Positions 25,311 to 34,381 of a stretch of 64,000 bases of DNA are shown piece by piece. This stretch comes from Foliamicus sp965115835. Lineage in GTDB: Bacteria; Pseudomonadota; Gammaproteobacteria; Steroidobacterales; Foliamicaceae. Under the pieces are notes generated by a model. It was not told where the DNA came from. It searched no databases and worked only from the letters and a program-made list of their open reading frames with translations. Position numbers and translations under genes: made by a program. The stretch lies in contig OZ220471.1 in the NCBI GenBank assembly GCA_965115835.1, positions 496,001 to 560,000 of the forward strand, read 5' to 3'. How positions within the stretch are numbered: the stretch's first letter is position 1; each line of letters begins with the position of its first letter.

Positions 25311-28300
25311 CGGCGCCGGCTGATCGGGCGGTTCGGAAGCGGGCGCTGGACCCCGGGCGGTCGTTCATCGTGCAGGCGCCGGCAGGCTCCGGCAAGACCG
25401 AGATTCTGGTCCAGCGCTACCTGTGCCTGCTGGGACGGGAGGCCGAAACCGACGCCGTGCTGGCGATTACCTTTACGCGCAAGGCGGCTGCCGAAATGCG
25501 CGAGCGCATTGCCCGCAGTCTGCGGGAGGCGGAATCCGGGAATGCCGATGCGCCGCCGCACCGCCAGCTGAGCCTTCAGTTGGCGCAGCGCGTGCTCCGG
25601 CAATCGCGGGCGCGCGGCTGGGACCTGCCGGAGCACCCCGCGCGCCTGCGCATCATCACCATCGACTCTCTGGGTTCCTGGCTGGCGGCGAGCTCGCCGG
25701 TGTCCGGCGGCGGAGGGGCGCTGGGCAATCTGTCTGCCGATGCGATGCCGCTCTACAAACTGGCGGCGCGCACGCTGCTCCACGACGGTATCCGCCAGGG
25801 CGACGGGGATGTGCAAACACTGTTCCGGCATCTTGATGGAAGCGGACCGCAGTTCATCGGGCTGGTTGCCGGCATGCTGGCCAAGCGGGAGCAATGGCTG
25901 TCGTTGTTGGGCGCTGGCGACCGCCCCGAGTCCCTCAATGCGGCGTTGCGCCATCTGGCAGGGCGCGAAATGGCTCGGATGCTGGAGATCCTGGGAGAAG
26001 TCCGCCCGGAGTTCGAGAGGATGTTTGCCGATTGCTGGGCCGCCGACGGCGAGCCCGACGATCCGGCGAACCCCGATGCCCTGCCCGGCTGGAGACGGGC
26101 CGCCGGCGACCTGCTGCTCACCGGCAAGAACGAATGGCGCGCCCGCTTCGCCCAGGACTTTCCGATTGCCGCCAGGGCGGCGCTCGCCGGCAAGACGCTG
26201 GAGCAGGCGCTGCGGGGGTCCGGCGAGTTCCTCGAGCGGCTGTCTCGCATCAGGGTGCTGCAGGCGCCGGCGTACGAAGCCGAACGTCTTGCATTGGCGC
26301 AGTCGGTGATGCGCGTGATGCGCGGCGCCTTCGCGCAGTTGAAGGTGCTGTTTGCGCAACGCCGGGAAACCGACTATACGGAAGTCAGTCAGGCCGCCCT
26401 CAAGGCCCTGGGGCACGGCGACCGGCCATCGCTGCTGGCCGAGCGTCTGGACGCGCGCCTGCGCCACATCCTTGTGGATGAATTCCAGGATACGTCCCGC
26501 ACCCAGATCGACCTGCTACAGCAGATGATCCGGGAGTGGCAGCCGGGCGACGGTCGGACCGTATTCATGGTGGGAGACCCGATGCAGTCCATTTACGGGT
26601 TCCGGGAGGCCGATGTGCGCGGCTACCTGAGAGTCTGCGAGCAGGGCTTGGGCGCCCTGCGGCCCGAGCTGCTCCGGCTTGCCGTGAACTTTCGCTCCAC
26701 GCCAGGGCTGGTGGACTGGTTCAATTCGATCTTCCCGCGTGTTTTCCCGGCCGAGAGCGATCCCTTGCTGGGAACTGTTTCCTACACGCCCTGCGAGGCC
26801 GCCCCTTCGCCTGGAGACGCCTCCGGGAACGCTTCCGGTGACGCCTCCGGAGATGCTTCCGGGGGCGCACAGGATGTGCAGCTGCACTACTTTCGAAAGG
26901 GCGACCACCGCTCGGAGGTAGCGATCGTCGAGCAGATCGTTCGAGCGACCCTCGAGGAGCATCCCGGAGACACGGTCGGTATCCTGGTGCGCAGTCGGAC
27001 TCACGGCGAGGAAGTCAGCCATGCCCTGAGCCAGACCGGCATTGCCGTCAGCCGCACGGAATTCGACCGCCGCAAGCGCTTCAGCGTGGTCCAGGATCTG
27101 GCCGCCGTCGCGCGCGCCCTGGCGCAGCCCGCCGACCGGATCGCCTGGCTGGCGATCCTGCGCGCGCCCTGGTGCGGCCTGTCGCTCGAGGACCTCCACA
27201 CTCTCTGCCACGATGCGCCCGGCGATCCGATCCGGGACCTGCTGTGCGACGCCGGGCGTATCGGTCGGCTGAGCGAGGATGGACGCGGCCGCCTGGACCG
27301 TATTGTTCCGGTGCTGGAACAAGCGCTGCGCCTGCGCGGCCAGCTGGATTTCCGCAGTTGGGTGGAAGGAACGTGGCTGGCCCTGGGCGGCCCCGCGGGC
27401 CATGCCGACGAACAGTCGCTGCGCCATGCCTCGGAGTTCCTCGACCGTCTCGGGGAAGTGAGTCAGGGCAGCCTGATCGACAACGCCGTATTCCGGACGC
27501 TCGAGCTGGCCGACGAGTTCGTGAGCAACCCGGAAACAGGCGCGCGCGTTCAGATCATGACCATGCACAAGGCCAAGGGCCTGGAGTTCGATACGGTAAT
27601 TCTTCCCGGACTGGGGCGGCTCGTTCGCGGCAGGTCGGCGCCGGAGCTGCGGTGGTGGCAGCCGCCCCCCGGCGAGAACCAGTTGCCGGACGAACAGGGC
27701 GCTTCCACCCTGCTGGCCGTGCCGCCATCGCAACGGGAACAACACCGGGACCCCGTGTACGAGTACCTGAACGGATTGGAGAAATCAAGGGAAGACGCCG
27801 AGCGCAAGCGGCTCCTTTACGTTGCGGCGACCCGGGCGCGCACCCGCCTGCATCTGCTGGTGGGCCTTGTCAGGGAAGATGATTCGCAAGGGCCGGGGCA
27901 ATTCAAGCCCACGGCGCGGACCATGGCTGCGGACCTTCAGGAGGCGTTCATGGGGTTGTTCGACAAGGAATCTCCCGGCGAGCTCCCCGAAAGGGCCAGA
28001 GGCATGGGCCAGCCGCTTCTCCAAAACCCGGAGATTCGGCGGACGCCGGATCGCTGGGCTCCGCCCGAGCCTCCGGCGCCCATGATTGCGCCCCGCCCGA
28101 CCGAAACCCGGTCGCCGACGTATGTGTGGGCTGGCGAACGGGCGCGGGTGCTGGGATTGACGGTGCATCGCTGGCTGCAGGAGATCGCCGGGGAAGGGCC
28201 GGACGCCTATTCACGGGACCGATTGGAGTCACTGCGCCCCCGTACGCACCGCATCCTGCAGTTTCATGGAGTCCCCTCCGGCGAACTGGAGCCATTGACC

Positions 28301-28696
28301 GCCGATGTCGAAACAGCACTGTTCAATACGCTGGACGATGCAAGAGGCCGCTGGACGCTTCAGGCGCACGAGGATGCGGCCAGCGAGCTTGCGCTGTCGC
28401 TGCAGGAAAACGGCCGTACGCGCAGCCTGATTCTGGACCGCAGCTTCGTATACGAGGGAGAGCGCTGGATCGTGGACTACAAGATCACGCGTCACGAAGG
28501 CGGCGATCTGCAAGCGTTTCTGAACGAGGAGGAAAGGCGGCATGCGCCGCAGCTGGAGCGCTATCGCCTGGCGATGCAGGCGCGCGAAAGCCGCCCCATC
28601 CGCACCGCGCTCTACTTTCCCTGGCACCGCACTTTCCGCGAGGTGGCCCCGCAGTCCCGGACCGCAGCGAAAGCTGCGCCATCCGACGAGGCGTAA
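25307..28696 (+). CDS. AddA-like UvrD helicase-nuclease
   Basis: 1129 residues. Helicase motifs: Walker A APAGSGKTE (24-32), Ia AITFTRKAAAEMRERI, II ILVDEFQDTSRTQ (about 388-400), III VGDPMQSIYGFREAD, IV NFRSTPGLVDWF, V TMHKAKGLEFDTVILPG and VI ERKRLLYVAATRARTRLH. The C-terminal RecB-type nuclease has the motif WIVDYKITRHE near residue 1055. The architecture (UvrD helicase plus PD-(D/E)xK) and the partner upstream match AddAB-type recombination nucleases. An unusual four-unit Gly-Asp/Asn-Ala-Ser repeat sits at residues 503-518, between helicase motifs IV and V. Confidence 0.9.
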   Translation: MTAPADRAVRKRALDPGRSFIVQAPAGSGKTEILVQRYLCLLGREAETDAVLAITFTRKAAAEMRERIARSLREAESGNADAPPHRQLSLQLAQRVLRQSRARGWDLPEHPARLRIITIDSLGSWLAASSPVSGGGGALGNLSADAMPLYKLAARTLLHDGIRQGDGDVQTLFRHLDGSGPQFIGLVAGMLAKREQWLSLLGAGDRPESLNAALRHLAGREMARMLEILGEVRPEFERMFADCWAADGEPDDPANPDALPGWRRAAGDLLLTGKNEWRARFAQDFPIAARAALAGKTLEQALRGSGEFLERLSRIRVLQAPAYEAERLALAQSVMRVMRGAFAQLKVLFAQRRETDYTEVSQAALKALGHGDRPSLLAERLDARLRHILVDEFQDTSRTQIDLLQQMIREWQPGDGRTVFMVGDPMQSIYGFREADVRGYLRVCEQGLGALRPELLRLAVNFRSTPGLVDWFNSIFPRVFPAESDPLLGTVSYTPCEAAPSPGDASGNASGDASGDASGGAQDVQLHYFRKGDHRSEVAIVEQIVRATLEEHPGDTVGILVRSRTHGEEVSHALSQTGIAVSRTEFDRRKRFSVVQDLAAVARALAQPADRIAWLAILRAPWCGLSLEDLHTLCHDAPGDPIRDLLCDAGRIGRLSEDGRGRLDRIVPVLEQALRLRGQLDFRSWVEGTWLALGGPAGHADEQSLRHASEFLDRLGEVSQGSLIDNAVFRTLELADEFVSNPETGARVQIMTMHKAKGLEFDTVILPGLGRLVRGRSAPELRWWQPPPGENQLPDEQGASTLLAVPPSQREQHRDPVYEYLNGLEKSREDAERKRLLYVAATRARTRLHLLVGLVREDDSQGPGQFKPTARTMAADLQEAFMGLFDKESPGELPERARGMGQPLLQNPEIRRTPDRWAPPEPPAPMIAPRPTETRSPTYVWAGERARVLGLTVHRWLQEIAGEGPDAYSRDRLESLRPRTHRILQFHGVPSGELEPLTADVETALFNTLDDARGRWTLQAHEDAASELALSLQENGRTRSLILDRSFVYEGERWIVDYKITRHEGGDLQAFLNEEERRHAPQLERYRLAMQARESRPIRTALYFPWHRTFREVAPQSRTAAKAAPSDEA
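26813..26860 (+). repeat. Four 12-bp units encoding GDAS/GNAS repeats
   Basis: In-frame tandem units of the type GGNGACGCCTCC encode GDAS-GNAS-GDAS-GDAS in the AddA-like protein. The copies differ at wobble positions, so they are not freshly duplicated. Likely a flexible linker; copy number could vary between strains. Confidence 0.85.
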
Positions 28697-28708
28697 CGCA
28701 AGCGCCAG

Positions 28709-29191
28709 TCAGTCGGCGCGTTCCAGGACCAGACTCATCTGCACCCGTCCCGGCGGGCCGGCCGGTTCGATATCGGCGCTGGCCGTGCGCACGCCTTGCT
28801 GCGCGGCCATTCCCGCCAGCCAGGCGCTGACCTGGGGAAAGGGCGCATCCTTGAGGCGCAGGCGCACCCGGCGTTCTCCGTCGGCGTTGCTTTCCTCCAG
28901 ATAGGCGCTCAAACCCGCTTCCTGCAGCGCGCGGTTCGCCACCAGCAACAAGGAGCGGTCCGAGCGCGGTCGCGGCGGCGGCAGCGTCGCCACGCGGCCG
29001 CTCAAGGCCTCCACCCGTTCGAGCAGCGCCTGCTCCGCCGCCAGCTTTACTTCGAAGCGCTCGGCGCGTTGCATGAGCGGCGTCACCAGGGCGAAAAACC
29101 ACAGCGCGCCAGCCAGGATCCAGGCAAGGGCGCCCAGCAACACGCGCTCGCGCCCCGTGCGCGCCTGCCAGAAGTCAGCGATCGCGGTCAT
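28709..29191 (-). CDS. gspM: Type II secretion system protein M
   Basis: 160 residues from the ATG at 29191. An N-terminal cytoplasmic stretch is followed by a single membrane helix (LLGALAWILAGALWFFALV), a coiled-coil-like region (QRAERFEVKLAAEQALLERVE as seen in two parts) and a small periplasmic ferredoxin-like domain. This is the GspM layout. It is the last gene of the operon and overlaps the end of gspL by 17 bases. GspM and GspL form the inner membrane platform that couples the secretion ATPase to pseudopilus assembly. Confidence 0.82.
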   Translation of the reverse strand: MTAIADFWQARTGRERVLLGALAWILAGALWFFALVTPLMQRAERFEVKLAAEQALLERVEALSGRVATLPPPRPRSDRSLLLVANRALQEAGLSAYLEESNADGERRVRLRLKDAPFPQVSAWLAGMAAQQGVRTASADIEPAGPPGRVQMSLVLERAD

Positions 29192-30389
29192 CGCGGATGT
29201 CCAGTTCCGCCAGAACGGCGCCGTTGGATTCGGGCGTCGCTGTCTGAACGACCACTGCATAGCCCTCCCCGCGCAGGCGCTGGCGGCCCTCCTCGAGGGT
29301 GTCCATGTCCGCAGCCCGGATCCGCACGGCTGCCGATCTTTCCCCAAAAGTCAGCCCCAGAACCTGCGTATGCTCGCCGCCGATGTGTTCCAACTCTTCC
29401 ACCAGGCGCAGGAATGCATCGCCCCGGGCTGCGGTGCGCCAATCCGCGGAAGCGCCGCGCCGCCGCAGCTCTTCGCGCAGGTCCGCGGACTCCGGCATGT
29501 CCGGCATCAGTTGCGCGAGGCGGGCATCGACAGCCTGCGCGAGCGCCTCGTAGCAGGCCTGGGCGCGCCAGCGGTCCAGTCCCAGGAGCAGGGGATAGAG
29601 CAGCGCCACGGCCAGCAGGCCGTAGCGAACCCAGTGGCTCTTTTCCTCGCGGCGGCGAAACGCTCCCTGCAGGAGATTGACGGCGCGACCGGACAGCGCC
29701 TCCCCGGCCAGATGCGCCAGAACGCCCCGCTCGAGCAGGCGCAATTCCACTTCCCGCCCGGCCAGCTTCGCCATCGCCTCGCGAGCCTTCGCTTCCAGCA
29801 TGGGCTCGCAGTAGAGCACCAGCCGAAACGGGGCCGCATCCTCCCCGGCCTGTTCGGCGCACAGGATATCGACCAGTCCCGCAAGTTCCGAGGGTTCCGC
29901 CGCCACCAATTGCCCGCTGCCATTGCGCAGCAGCAAGCTCTCCGGCTCCAGAAGCGCAACCGCCACGCCGGGCATGTCGGGCAATGTGTCTCCTTCGCTC
30001 AGGGCCATCTCCGGCTTCAGCCCTGCTTCATGGCTCCGGCGCAGCCACTCGGCAAGACGTTCGCGTTCTATCGCCGCCACCTCCAGGCAATCCCCGGAAA
30101 TCGGCCCGGTCGCAAAATGCAGGTTCTCCACATCGCCCGCAATCTGGTCTTCCAGCGCATACCGCGCCCCCCTGGCCGCGGCGCGCCGGCCACGCGCCGG
30201 AAGATCCATACGTCTGCGAAATACTTCTCCCGCAGGCAACAGCATTACAAGCTTTCGCCTTTCGCACAGCCCCGCAAGCTGTTCGAGCGCCCCTTCACCG
30301 CTCTGCGGAAGGGGTGCGCCATGCGCGTCCACGACTTGCCATGAGGCGTGCCCATCGGTCCCGGAGAGGCGGACGACCAGATATTCCAT
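29175..30389 (-). CDS. gspL: Type II secretion system protein L
   Basis: 404 residues. The cytoplasmic actin-like domain (residues 1-240, with ARGARYALEDQIAGDVENLH) is followed by one membrane helix (YGLLAVALLYPLLLGLDRW) and a periplasmic ferredoxin-like domain, as in GspL. The ATG overlaps the gspK stop (ATGA). GspL recruits the GspE ATPase to the inner membrane; gspE is not in this window. Confidence 0.85.
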   Translation of the reverse strand: MEYLVVRLSGTDGHASWQVVDAHGAPLPQSGEGALEQLAGLCERRKLVMLLPAGEVFRRRMDLPARGRRAAARGARYALEDQIAGDVENLHFATGPISGDCLEVAAIERERLAEWLRRSHEAGLKPEMALSEGDTLPDMPGVAVALLEPESLLLRNGSGQLVAAEPSELAGLVDILCAEQAGEDAAPFRLVLYCEPMLEAKAREAMAKLAGREVELRLLERGVLAHLAGEALSGRAVNLLQGAFRRREEKSHWVRYGLLAVALLYPLLLGLDRWRAQACYEALAQAVDARLAQLMPDMPESADLREELRRRGASADWRTAARGDAFLRLVEELEHIGGEHTQVLGLTFGERSAAVRIRAADMDTLEEGRQRLRGEGYAVVVQTATPESNGAVLAELDIRDDRDR

Positions 30390-31360
30390 CAGCGTTCGGA
30401 GCGTGCCGCCGCCAGCGGCGCGAGCCAGGCCTCCGCCGGGATGCCCTGCCGGCGCCATCGCGTTCGAACCCCTCCGGACCCACGATCCAGAAGGCTGGTC
30501 AGAAAGAATCGGGCGCCGTCCACGTTCACGGCCAGATGCAATCGAAACCAGTTGCTGCCAGTCGCGACCCGGCTTGCCATCCCGGAGGGCAGGGCGCGCT
30601 GCGCCTCGCCGAGGTCGCGGATGCCGCCGTCTTGCTGCGCCTCCAGCCAGGATCGCACGAGAGCGGGGTCCATGTTGTCGGCAAGCGACAGCAGCACAGC
30701 CTCGGTGGCGGTGTTCAGGTTGATTGCAGTGGGCGTTCCGGGCGCCGGCAGCGCCACGATGTGCGGCGCCAGGATGCGCCAGGCCGCGGCATCGAAACCT
30801 TCGACAGCCAAAAGTTCGGACACATCCTCCAACGGACGATTGGGAACCTGATAAGGCGGGTTCAGCCGCGTATAGGCCTCATCCTCCGCTCCCCCCTCCG
30901 GTTGCGGGAAATTGTCCGTATCCATCCAGTCCAGCGCCTTGTAGGCCAGGGACTTGTCGAGCCGGAGAATGTCCAGCAGTCGCCGGAACTGGTCTACCGC
31001 GATCCTGTCCGGCGTACCCTGGAAGGTGACCAGATTGTTGACGTTGAACCGCCCCTGCAGATCCTCCATGTTTCCCCGAAAACTCCCCTGACCGGGAATG
31101 GCGCCCTCCAGGCCTCCCGCCCAGACCTCGCCCCGATGGTCGGTATCGCTCGAACGGGCGTCGGCCGCCAGCCATTCCGAAGCCCATTCCTCAAGGCCAA
31201 GTGCGATCATGCGCCCGCGGGCATTGCCGATGAGGGCTTGCGATGTCCGGCTTTCGACCTGCAGCATGAACATTCGCCCGGCGCCGAGCACTCCGGCGAG
31301 ACTGACCACCAGCATGGCCGAGATAAGCGCCAGACCCCCTTGCGGGCGCAGGGGACTCAC
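30389..31360 (-). CDS. gspK: Type II secretion minor pseudopilin K
   Basis: 323 residues from a GTG overlapping the gspJ stop (GTGA). The prepilin leader is short (PLRPQGG before LALISAML), with the hydrophobic N-terminal helix LALISAMLVVSLAGVLGAG. The long globular domain with LQGRFNVNNLVTF, LDWMDTDNFPQPEGG and AINLNTATEAVL (helix-hairpin-helix-like) is diagnostic of GspK, the largest minor pseudopilin at the pseudopilus tip. As in other GspK proteins, the residue at +5 is not Glu. Confidence 0.92.
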   Translation of the reverse strand: MSPLRPQGGLALISAMLVVSLAGVLGAGRMFMLQVESRTSQALIGNARGRMIALGLEEWASEWLAADARSSDTDHRGEVWAGGLEGAIPGQGSFRGNMEDLQGRFNVNNLVTFQGTPDRIAVDQFRRLLDILRLDKSLAYKALDWMDTDNFPQPEGGAEDEAYTRLNPPYQVPNRPLEDVSELLAVEGFDAAAWRILAPHIVALPAPGTPTAINLNTATEAVLLSLADNMDPALVRSWLEAQQDGGIRDLGEAQRALPSGMASRVATGSNWFRLHLAVNVDGARFFLTSLLDRGSGGVRTRWRRQGIPAEAWLAPLAAARSER

Positions 31361-31977
31361 GCGCCCACCTCGACGAGCCGCGTTATTCCCGGGGAGCCCG
31401 CAACGTCAATAGTGAACCGCACGCCGGCCGGCAGCCTGTCCGCGGCCGGTTCTCCGGGAGGCGGCCAGAAATCTATCCAGGCCTCCGCGCCCAATCCGCG
31501 CGCGGGAAGAAATTCGACCTGGAATCGCTGCACCCCGGTCACCAGTATTTCGCCCTCCGGCCGGGTGGCCGCAATGCGATCGAGAACTGGCCAGTATTCC
31601 CGCATCAACCGGCCATCCATCAGCCGGTAGCGCACCCTCTGCAATTCGGCGCGGGGCATCAGCGCCGGATTCAGCCATCCGCCGCGGGTGAACGTCAGTT
31701 CCGTTTCGGGCGCGTCCAGCGCCGGTTCATAATCCTGCCCCAGGATATTGCGCACCGGGCGCGGACGCAGTTGGGCAAAATCGTTTTCCATCAGGCGCAC
31801 CGCGCGCAGCAGCGCCGACCATTGCTGCTGCGATGCATCCAGCCTCCCGGACTGGGTGACAGCCTCCCCGAGGCTTCCGAAGGCCAACGCCGCCATGATC
31901 GCAAAGATCGCCAGCGCCACCAGCAGTTCGATCAGGGTGAACCCGCGTCCGTTTCCGGCTTTGCGCCCGGCAATCAA
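31357..31977 (-). CDS. gspJ: Type II secretion minor pseudopilin J
   Basis: 206 residues. The start is a TTG at 31977: GGAGGGG lies about 7 bases upstream, the TTG overlaps the gspI stop (TTGA), and it gives a short prepilin leader ending in GNGRG before FTLIELLVALAIFAIMAALA. Upstream frame extension would run across gspI. The globular part includes LTFTRGGWLNPALMPRAELQ, typical of GspJ. It forms the pseudopilus tip complex with GspI and GspK. Confidence 0.9.
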   Translation of the reverse strand: MIAGRKAGNGRGFTLIELLVALAIFAIMAALAFGSLGEAVTQSGRLDASQQQWSALLRAVRLMENDFAQLRPRPVRNILGQDYEPALDAPETELTFTRGGWLNPALMPRAELQRVRYRLMDGRLMREYWPVLDRIAATRPEGEILVTGVQRFQVEFLPARGLGAEAWIDFWPPPGEPAADRLPAGVRFTIDVAGSPGITRLVEVGA

Positions 31978-32408
31978 TTCGGCCCCTCCGTTTCCACCCT
32001 GTTTTCCAGGTTGTTCCTGTCGTTCGGTGCCCCCGGTTCGTCCGGTTCTCCCGGCTCGGCAAGGCGGACCATGCCGCGCGACGATGCAATCGGCGATGCA
32101 TTCCGCGCCGTGGCAATCCGCACCTCCACATCGCGCAAGCGTTCCACATCCGACTCCTGCACTCGGTACTCCACCCACCAGAGCCTGCCCGATATATCCT
32201 CCTGGCGCACAGTTCCTGCTCGCGGCGTCTGGCGGGACAGGCGCAGCGCGGTCAGCGCGTCGGTCGCCGCCCAGTTCGCCAGCGTGCGAACGCGCAGTTG
32301 CTCCGCCGAGCGCGATGACTGACCCAGGGCGGTGAACAGCGCGCTGACGCCAAGCGCAACCACCGCCAGCGCCACCAGCACTTCAACCAGTGTGAATCCC
32401 CTGTTCAT
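31974..32408 (-). CDS. gspI: Type II secretion minor pseudopilin I
   Basis: 144 residues. Minimal leader MNRG then the methylated helix FTLVEVLVALAVVALGVSAL with Glu at +5. GspI-like features follow: the ANWAATDALTALRL segment and WWVEYRVQESDVERLRDVEV. The C-terminus is extended and charged (Glu/Asn-rich, about 30 residues), longer than in model GspI. ATGA overlap with gspH. Confidence 0.9.
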   Translation of the reverse strand: MNRGFTLVEVLVALAVVALGVSALFTALGQSSRSAEQLRVRTLANWAATDALTALRLSRQTPRAGTVRQEDISGRLWWVEYRVQESDVERLRDVEVRIATARNASPIASSRGMVRLAEPGEPDEPGAPNDRNNLENRVETEGPN

Positions 32409-32941
32409 GGCCTTTTGACACCCACGATTCCCGCCGCGCCGAACTCCACGACAGTCCCCGCTTCCATCGTGTCGCCCAGCTTCAGCGAAAACGGCGTGAA
32501 CTCGCCTTCGGGCAACAGGACGATCTGGGGCGGAAGCGAGGAGTCCGGCTCATGCGTCCTGACTGCGCGTCCATTGATTATCAACTCGAACTGCAACTGG
32601 CGAGGCCAGAAACGCGGGGCCAACGCCCCCTTGTCGACGAGAGGGCTCCAGGCAAGCCCCGGCCCCGGCGCGTTCGTGGAATCCGCGGGCAACAGTTCGT
32701 GATAGGAATAGCCGCGGGAATCGAATCGAAGGCCCAGCACCCGTCCCTGCAGGCGACTTTCGTCCGCAGCCAGACGCAGGGTGACCGACAGCCGGCGCGC
32801 CTCGCGCTCGACGGTGCTGCCGGAGGCGCCTGCGGACAGCACAGCCATTCCGGCAAGCAGGCCGATCAGCGCCAGAACGACCAGCATTTCTATCAGCGTA
32901 AAGCCCGGGGGGCGGGCAGCCGCCTTTGCCTTCGCCGTCAC
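32405..32941 (-). CDS. gspH: Type II secretion minor pseudopilin H
   Basis: 178 residues starting GTG at 32941, overlapping the gspG stop (GTGA). The leader ends PPG before FTLIEMLVVLALIGLLAGMA. The beta-rich C-terminal domain contains EARRLSVTLRLAADESRLQG, the conserved GspH stretch after the helix. Minor pseudopilin bridging the GspIJK tip to the GspG fibre. Confidence 0.9.
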   Translation of the reverse strand: MTAKAKAAARPPGFTLIEMLVVLALIGLLAGMAVLSAGASGSTVEREARRLSVTLRLAADESRLQGRVLGLRFDSRGYSYHELLPADSTNAPGPGLAWSPLVDKGALAPRFWPRQLQFELIINGRAVRTHEPDSSLPPQIVLLPEGEFTPFSLKLGDTMEAGTVVEFGAAGIVGVKRP

Positions 32942-33483
32942 GATTGCCGGTCGAGACTCCAGTTGCCTATGTCCTGGTCCTGTCCCTCGCCGCCTTCCCG
33001 GCCGTCCCTTCCCAGGGTATAGATGTCCACCTCGCCGTTGCGTCCCGGATTGCGGTAGAGGTAGGGCCGGTTCCAGGGATCCACAGGCAGGCGGCGCATG
33101 TAGCCTCCCGGCGGCCAGCGAAGATCGCGATCGTCCGGGCGCTCCACCAGCAACCGCAATCCCTCGGCGCGGGTTGGATAGCGGAAGTTGTCCAGGCGGA
33201 AGATGTCCAGCGCCGCCTCGATGGCCTGAATATCGGCTCGGGCCCGGGTAATGCGCGCATCATCGACGCGGCTTATGTACACCCCGGTGGCAATGGACGC
33301 CAGGATCCCGATGATGGCCAGCACCACCAGCATTTCCATGAGCGTGAATCCGCGCTCGGCAACTGTCCGGCGATCCTCGCTTGATCCGCTGCGAGCGGGT
33401 TCGAGGCGCGGTATCGCACACCGGCAACCGGGCGCACCCGGTTCCGCAACGGCGCAGCGGCGCACAGTGAATATCGGATGCAT
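32938..33483 (-). CDS. gspG: Type II secretion major pseudopilin G
   Basis: Major pseudopilin core: RG-FTLMEMLVVLAIIGILASI with Glu at +5, then DDARITRARADIQAIEAALD, WPPGGYMRRLPVDPWNRPYL and the C-terminal VDIYTLGRDG Ca-site region, all characteristic of GspG. The start is uncertain. The ATG at 33483 gives about 181 residues with an unusually long leader of about 44 residues before the cleavage site; a GTG at 33465 or an ATG at 33525 are alternatives, and none has a good SD. Typical leaders are 6-10 residues, so the gene may start from a codon not recognised here. First gene of the operon; it diverges from fabG. Confidence 0.9.
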   Translation of the reverse strand: MHPIFTVRRCAVAEPGAPGCRCAIPRLEPARSGSSEDRRTVAERGFTLMEMLVVLAIIGILASIATGVYISRVDDARITRARADIQAIEAALDIFRLDNFRYPTRAEGLRLLVERPDDRDLRWPPGGYMRRLPVDPWNRPYLYRNPGRNGEVDIYTLGRDGREGGEGQDQDIGNWSLDRQS

Positions 33484-33554
33484 GCAGAAACTAGCGCGAT
33501 TGCCCATGGAAACGGCAACAATCATGCCAGAGCGCGATGAAAGACGCTATCGCC

Positions 33555-33560
33555 TATAAT
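33555..33560 (+). promoter_or_regulatory. -10 element upstream of fabG
   Basis: Perfect TATAAT only 8 bases before the GTG start of fabG. Transcription would then begin almost at the start codon, implying a leaderless or near-leaderless message. No -35 consensus is visible. Confidence 0.45.
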
Positions 33561-33568
33561 TTCAATGC

Positions 33569-34318
33569 GTGTCCGGCAACTCCAACCTGTTCTCGCTCGG
33601 CGGGGAAACCGCGCTGGTGACCGGCGCCACGCGGGGCATCGGCGCGGAAATCGCAAGGCAGTTCGCAGCCGCCGGCGCCGAGGTTATCGGCACCGCCACC
33701 TCGCCCGCAGGGGCGCTGGAAATTGCCCGCCGGTTGGGCAGCAGGGACGCGGGCAAGGTCCTGGATGTGGGGTCCGACGAGAGTATTCGGGCGCTGATGG
33801 CCGAGTTGGCCGACCGCACCCCGAGCATACTGGTGAACAATGCCGGCATCACGCGCGACAACCTTTTGCTGCGCATGAGACGGAAGGACTGGCAACAGGT
33901 GATCGACACCAATCTCGGCGGCGCCTATCGTCTTTGCAGGACCTGTCTTCGCGGCATGCTGAAGGCGCGTCACGGCCGCATCATCAATGTGTCATCGGTA
34001 GTGGGAGTGGCCGGCGCAGCGGGGCAGGGCAACTATGCGGCCGCCAAGGCCGGCCTGCTGGGCTTTACCCGGTCGCTGGCGCAGGAGGTGGCCGGACGCG
34101 GCATCACGGTGAACGGGATCGCGCCGGGCTATATCGAAACGGACATGACCGCCGGCCTTTCCGCTGAGCGGCGGGACGCCGTCATCGCCAGCATTCCGGT
34201 CGGACGGGTCGGCGCCCCGCTGGATGTGGCGGGCGCCGCCGTGTTCCTTGCTTCTCCGGCGGCCGCCTACGTCACCGGCATCACCCTGCATGTCAACGGC
34301 GGGCTGTGGATGGGCTAA
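33569..34318 (+). CDS. fabG: 3-oxoacyl-ACP reductase
   Basis: 249 residues from a GTG at 33569. Short-chain dehydrogenase motifs: TGATRGIGAEIA (cofactor), LVNNAGITRDN, catalytic Ser in IINVSSVVG, and YAAAKAG (YxxxK), then PGYIETDMT and the C-terminal YVTGITLHVNGGLWMG. FabG reduces 3-oxoacyl-ACP with NADPH in fatty acid elongation. In gammaproteobacteria fabG is normally followed directly by acpP; here about 1.8 kb carrying other genes separates them. No fabD or fabH precedes it; gspG diverges instead. Confidence 0.92.
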   Translation: MSGNSNLFSLGGETALVTGATRGIGAEIARQFAAAGAEVIGTATSPAGALEIARRLGSRDAGKVLDVGSDESIRALMAELADRTPSILVNNAGITRDNLLLRMRRKDWQQVIDTNLGGAYRLCRTCLRGMLKARHGRIINVSSVVGVAGAAGQGNYAAAKAGLLGFTRSLAQEVAGRGITVNGIAPGYIETDMTAGLSAERRDAVIASIPVGRVGAPLDVAGAAVFLASPAAAYVTGITLHVNGGLWMG

Positions 34319-34381
34319 GGCGGTCGCCGAAGCAAGATGGGCGGGCTAAAGCAAGAGCAACATGCTGGCGAGCCTGTTCCG

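Noticed and set aside
26813..26860. CRISPR-like repeat array
   Set aside because: The units are adjacent, in frame and code for GDAS; there are no spacers. No CRISPR array was seen anywhere in the window.
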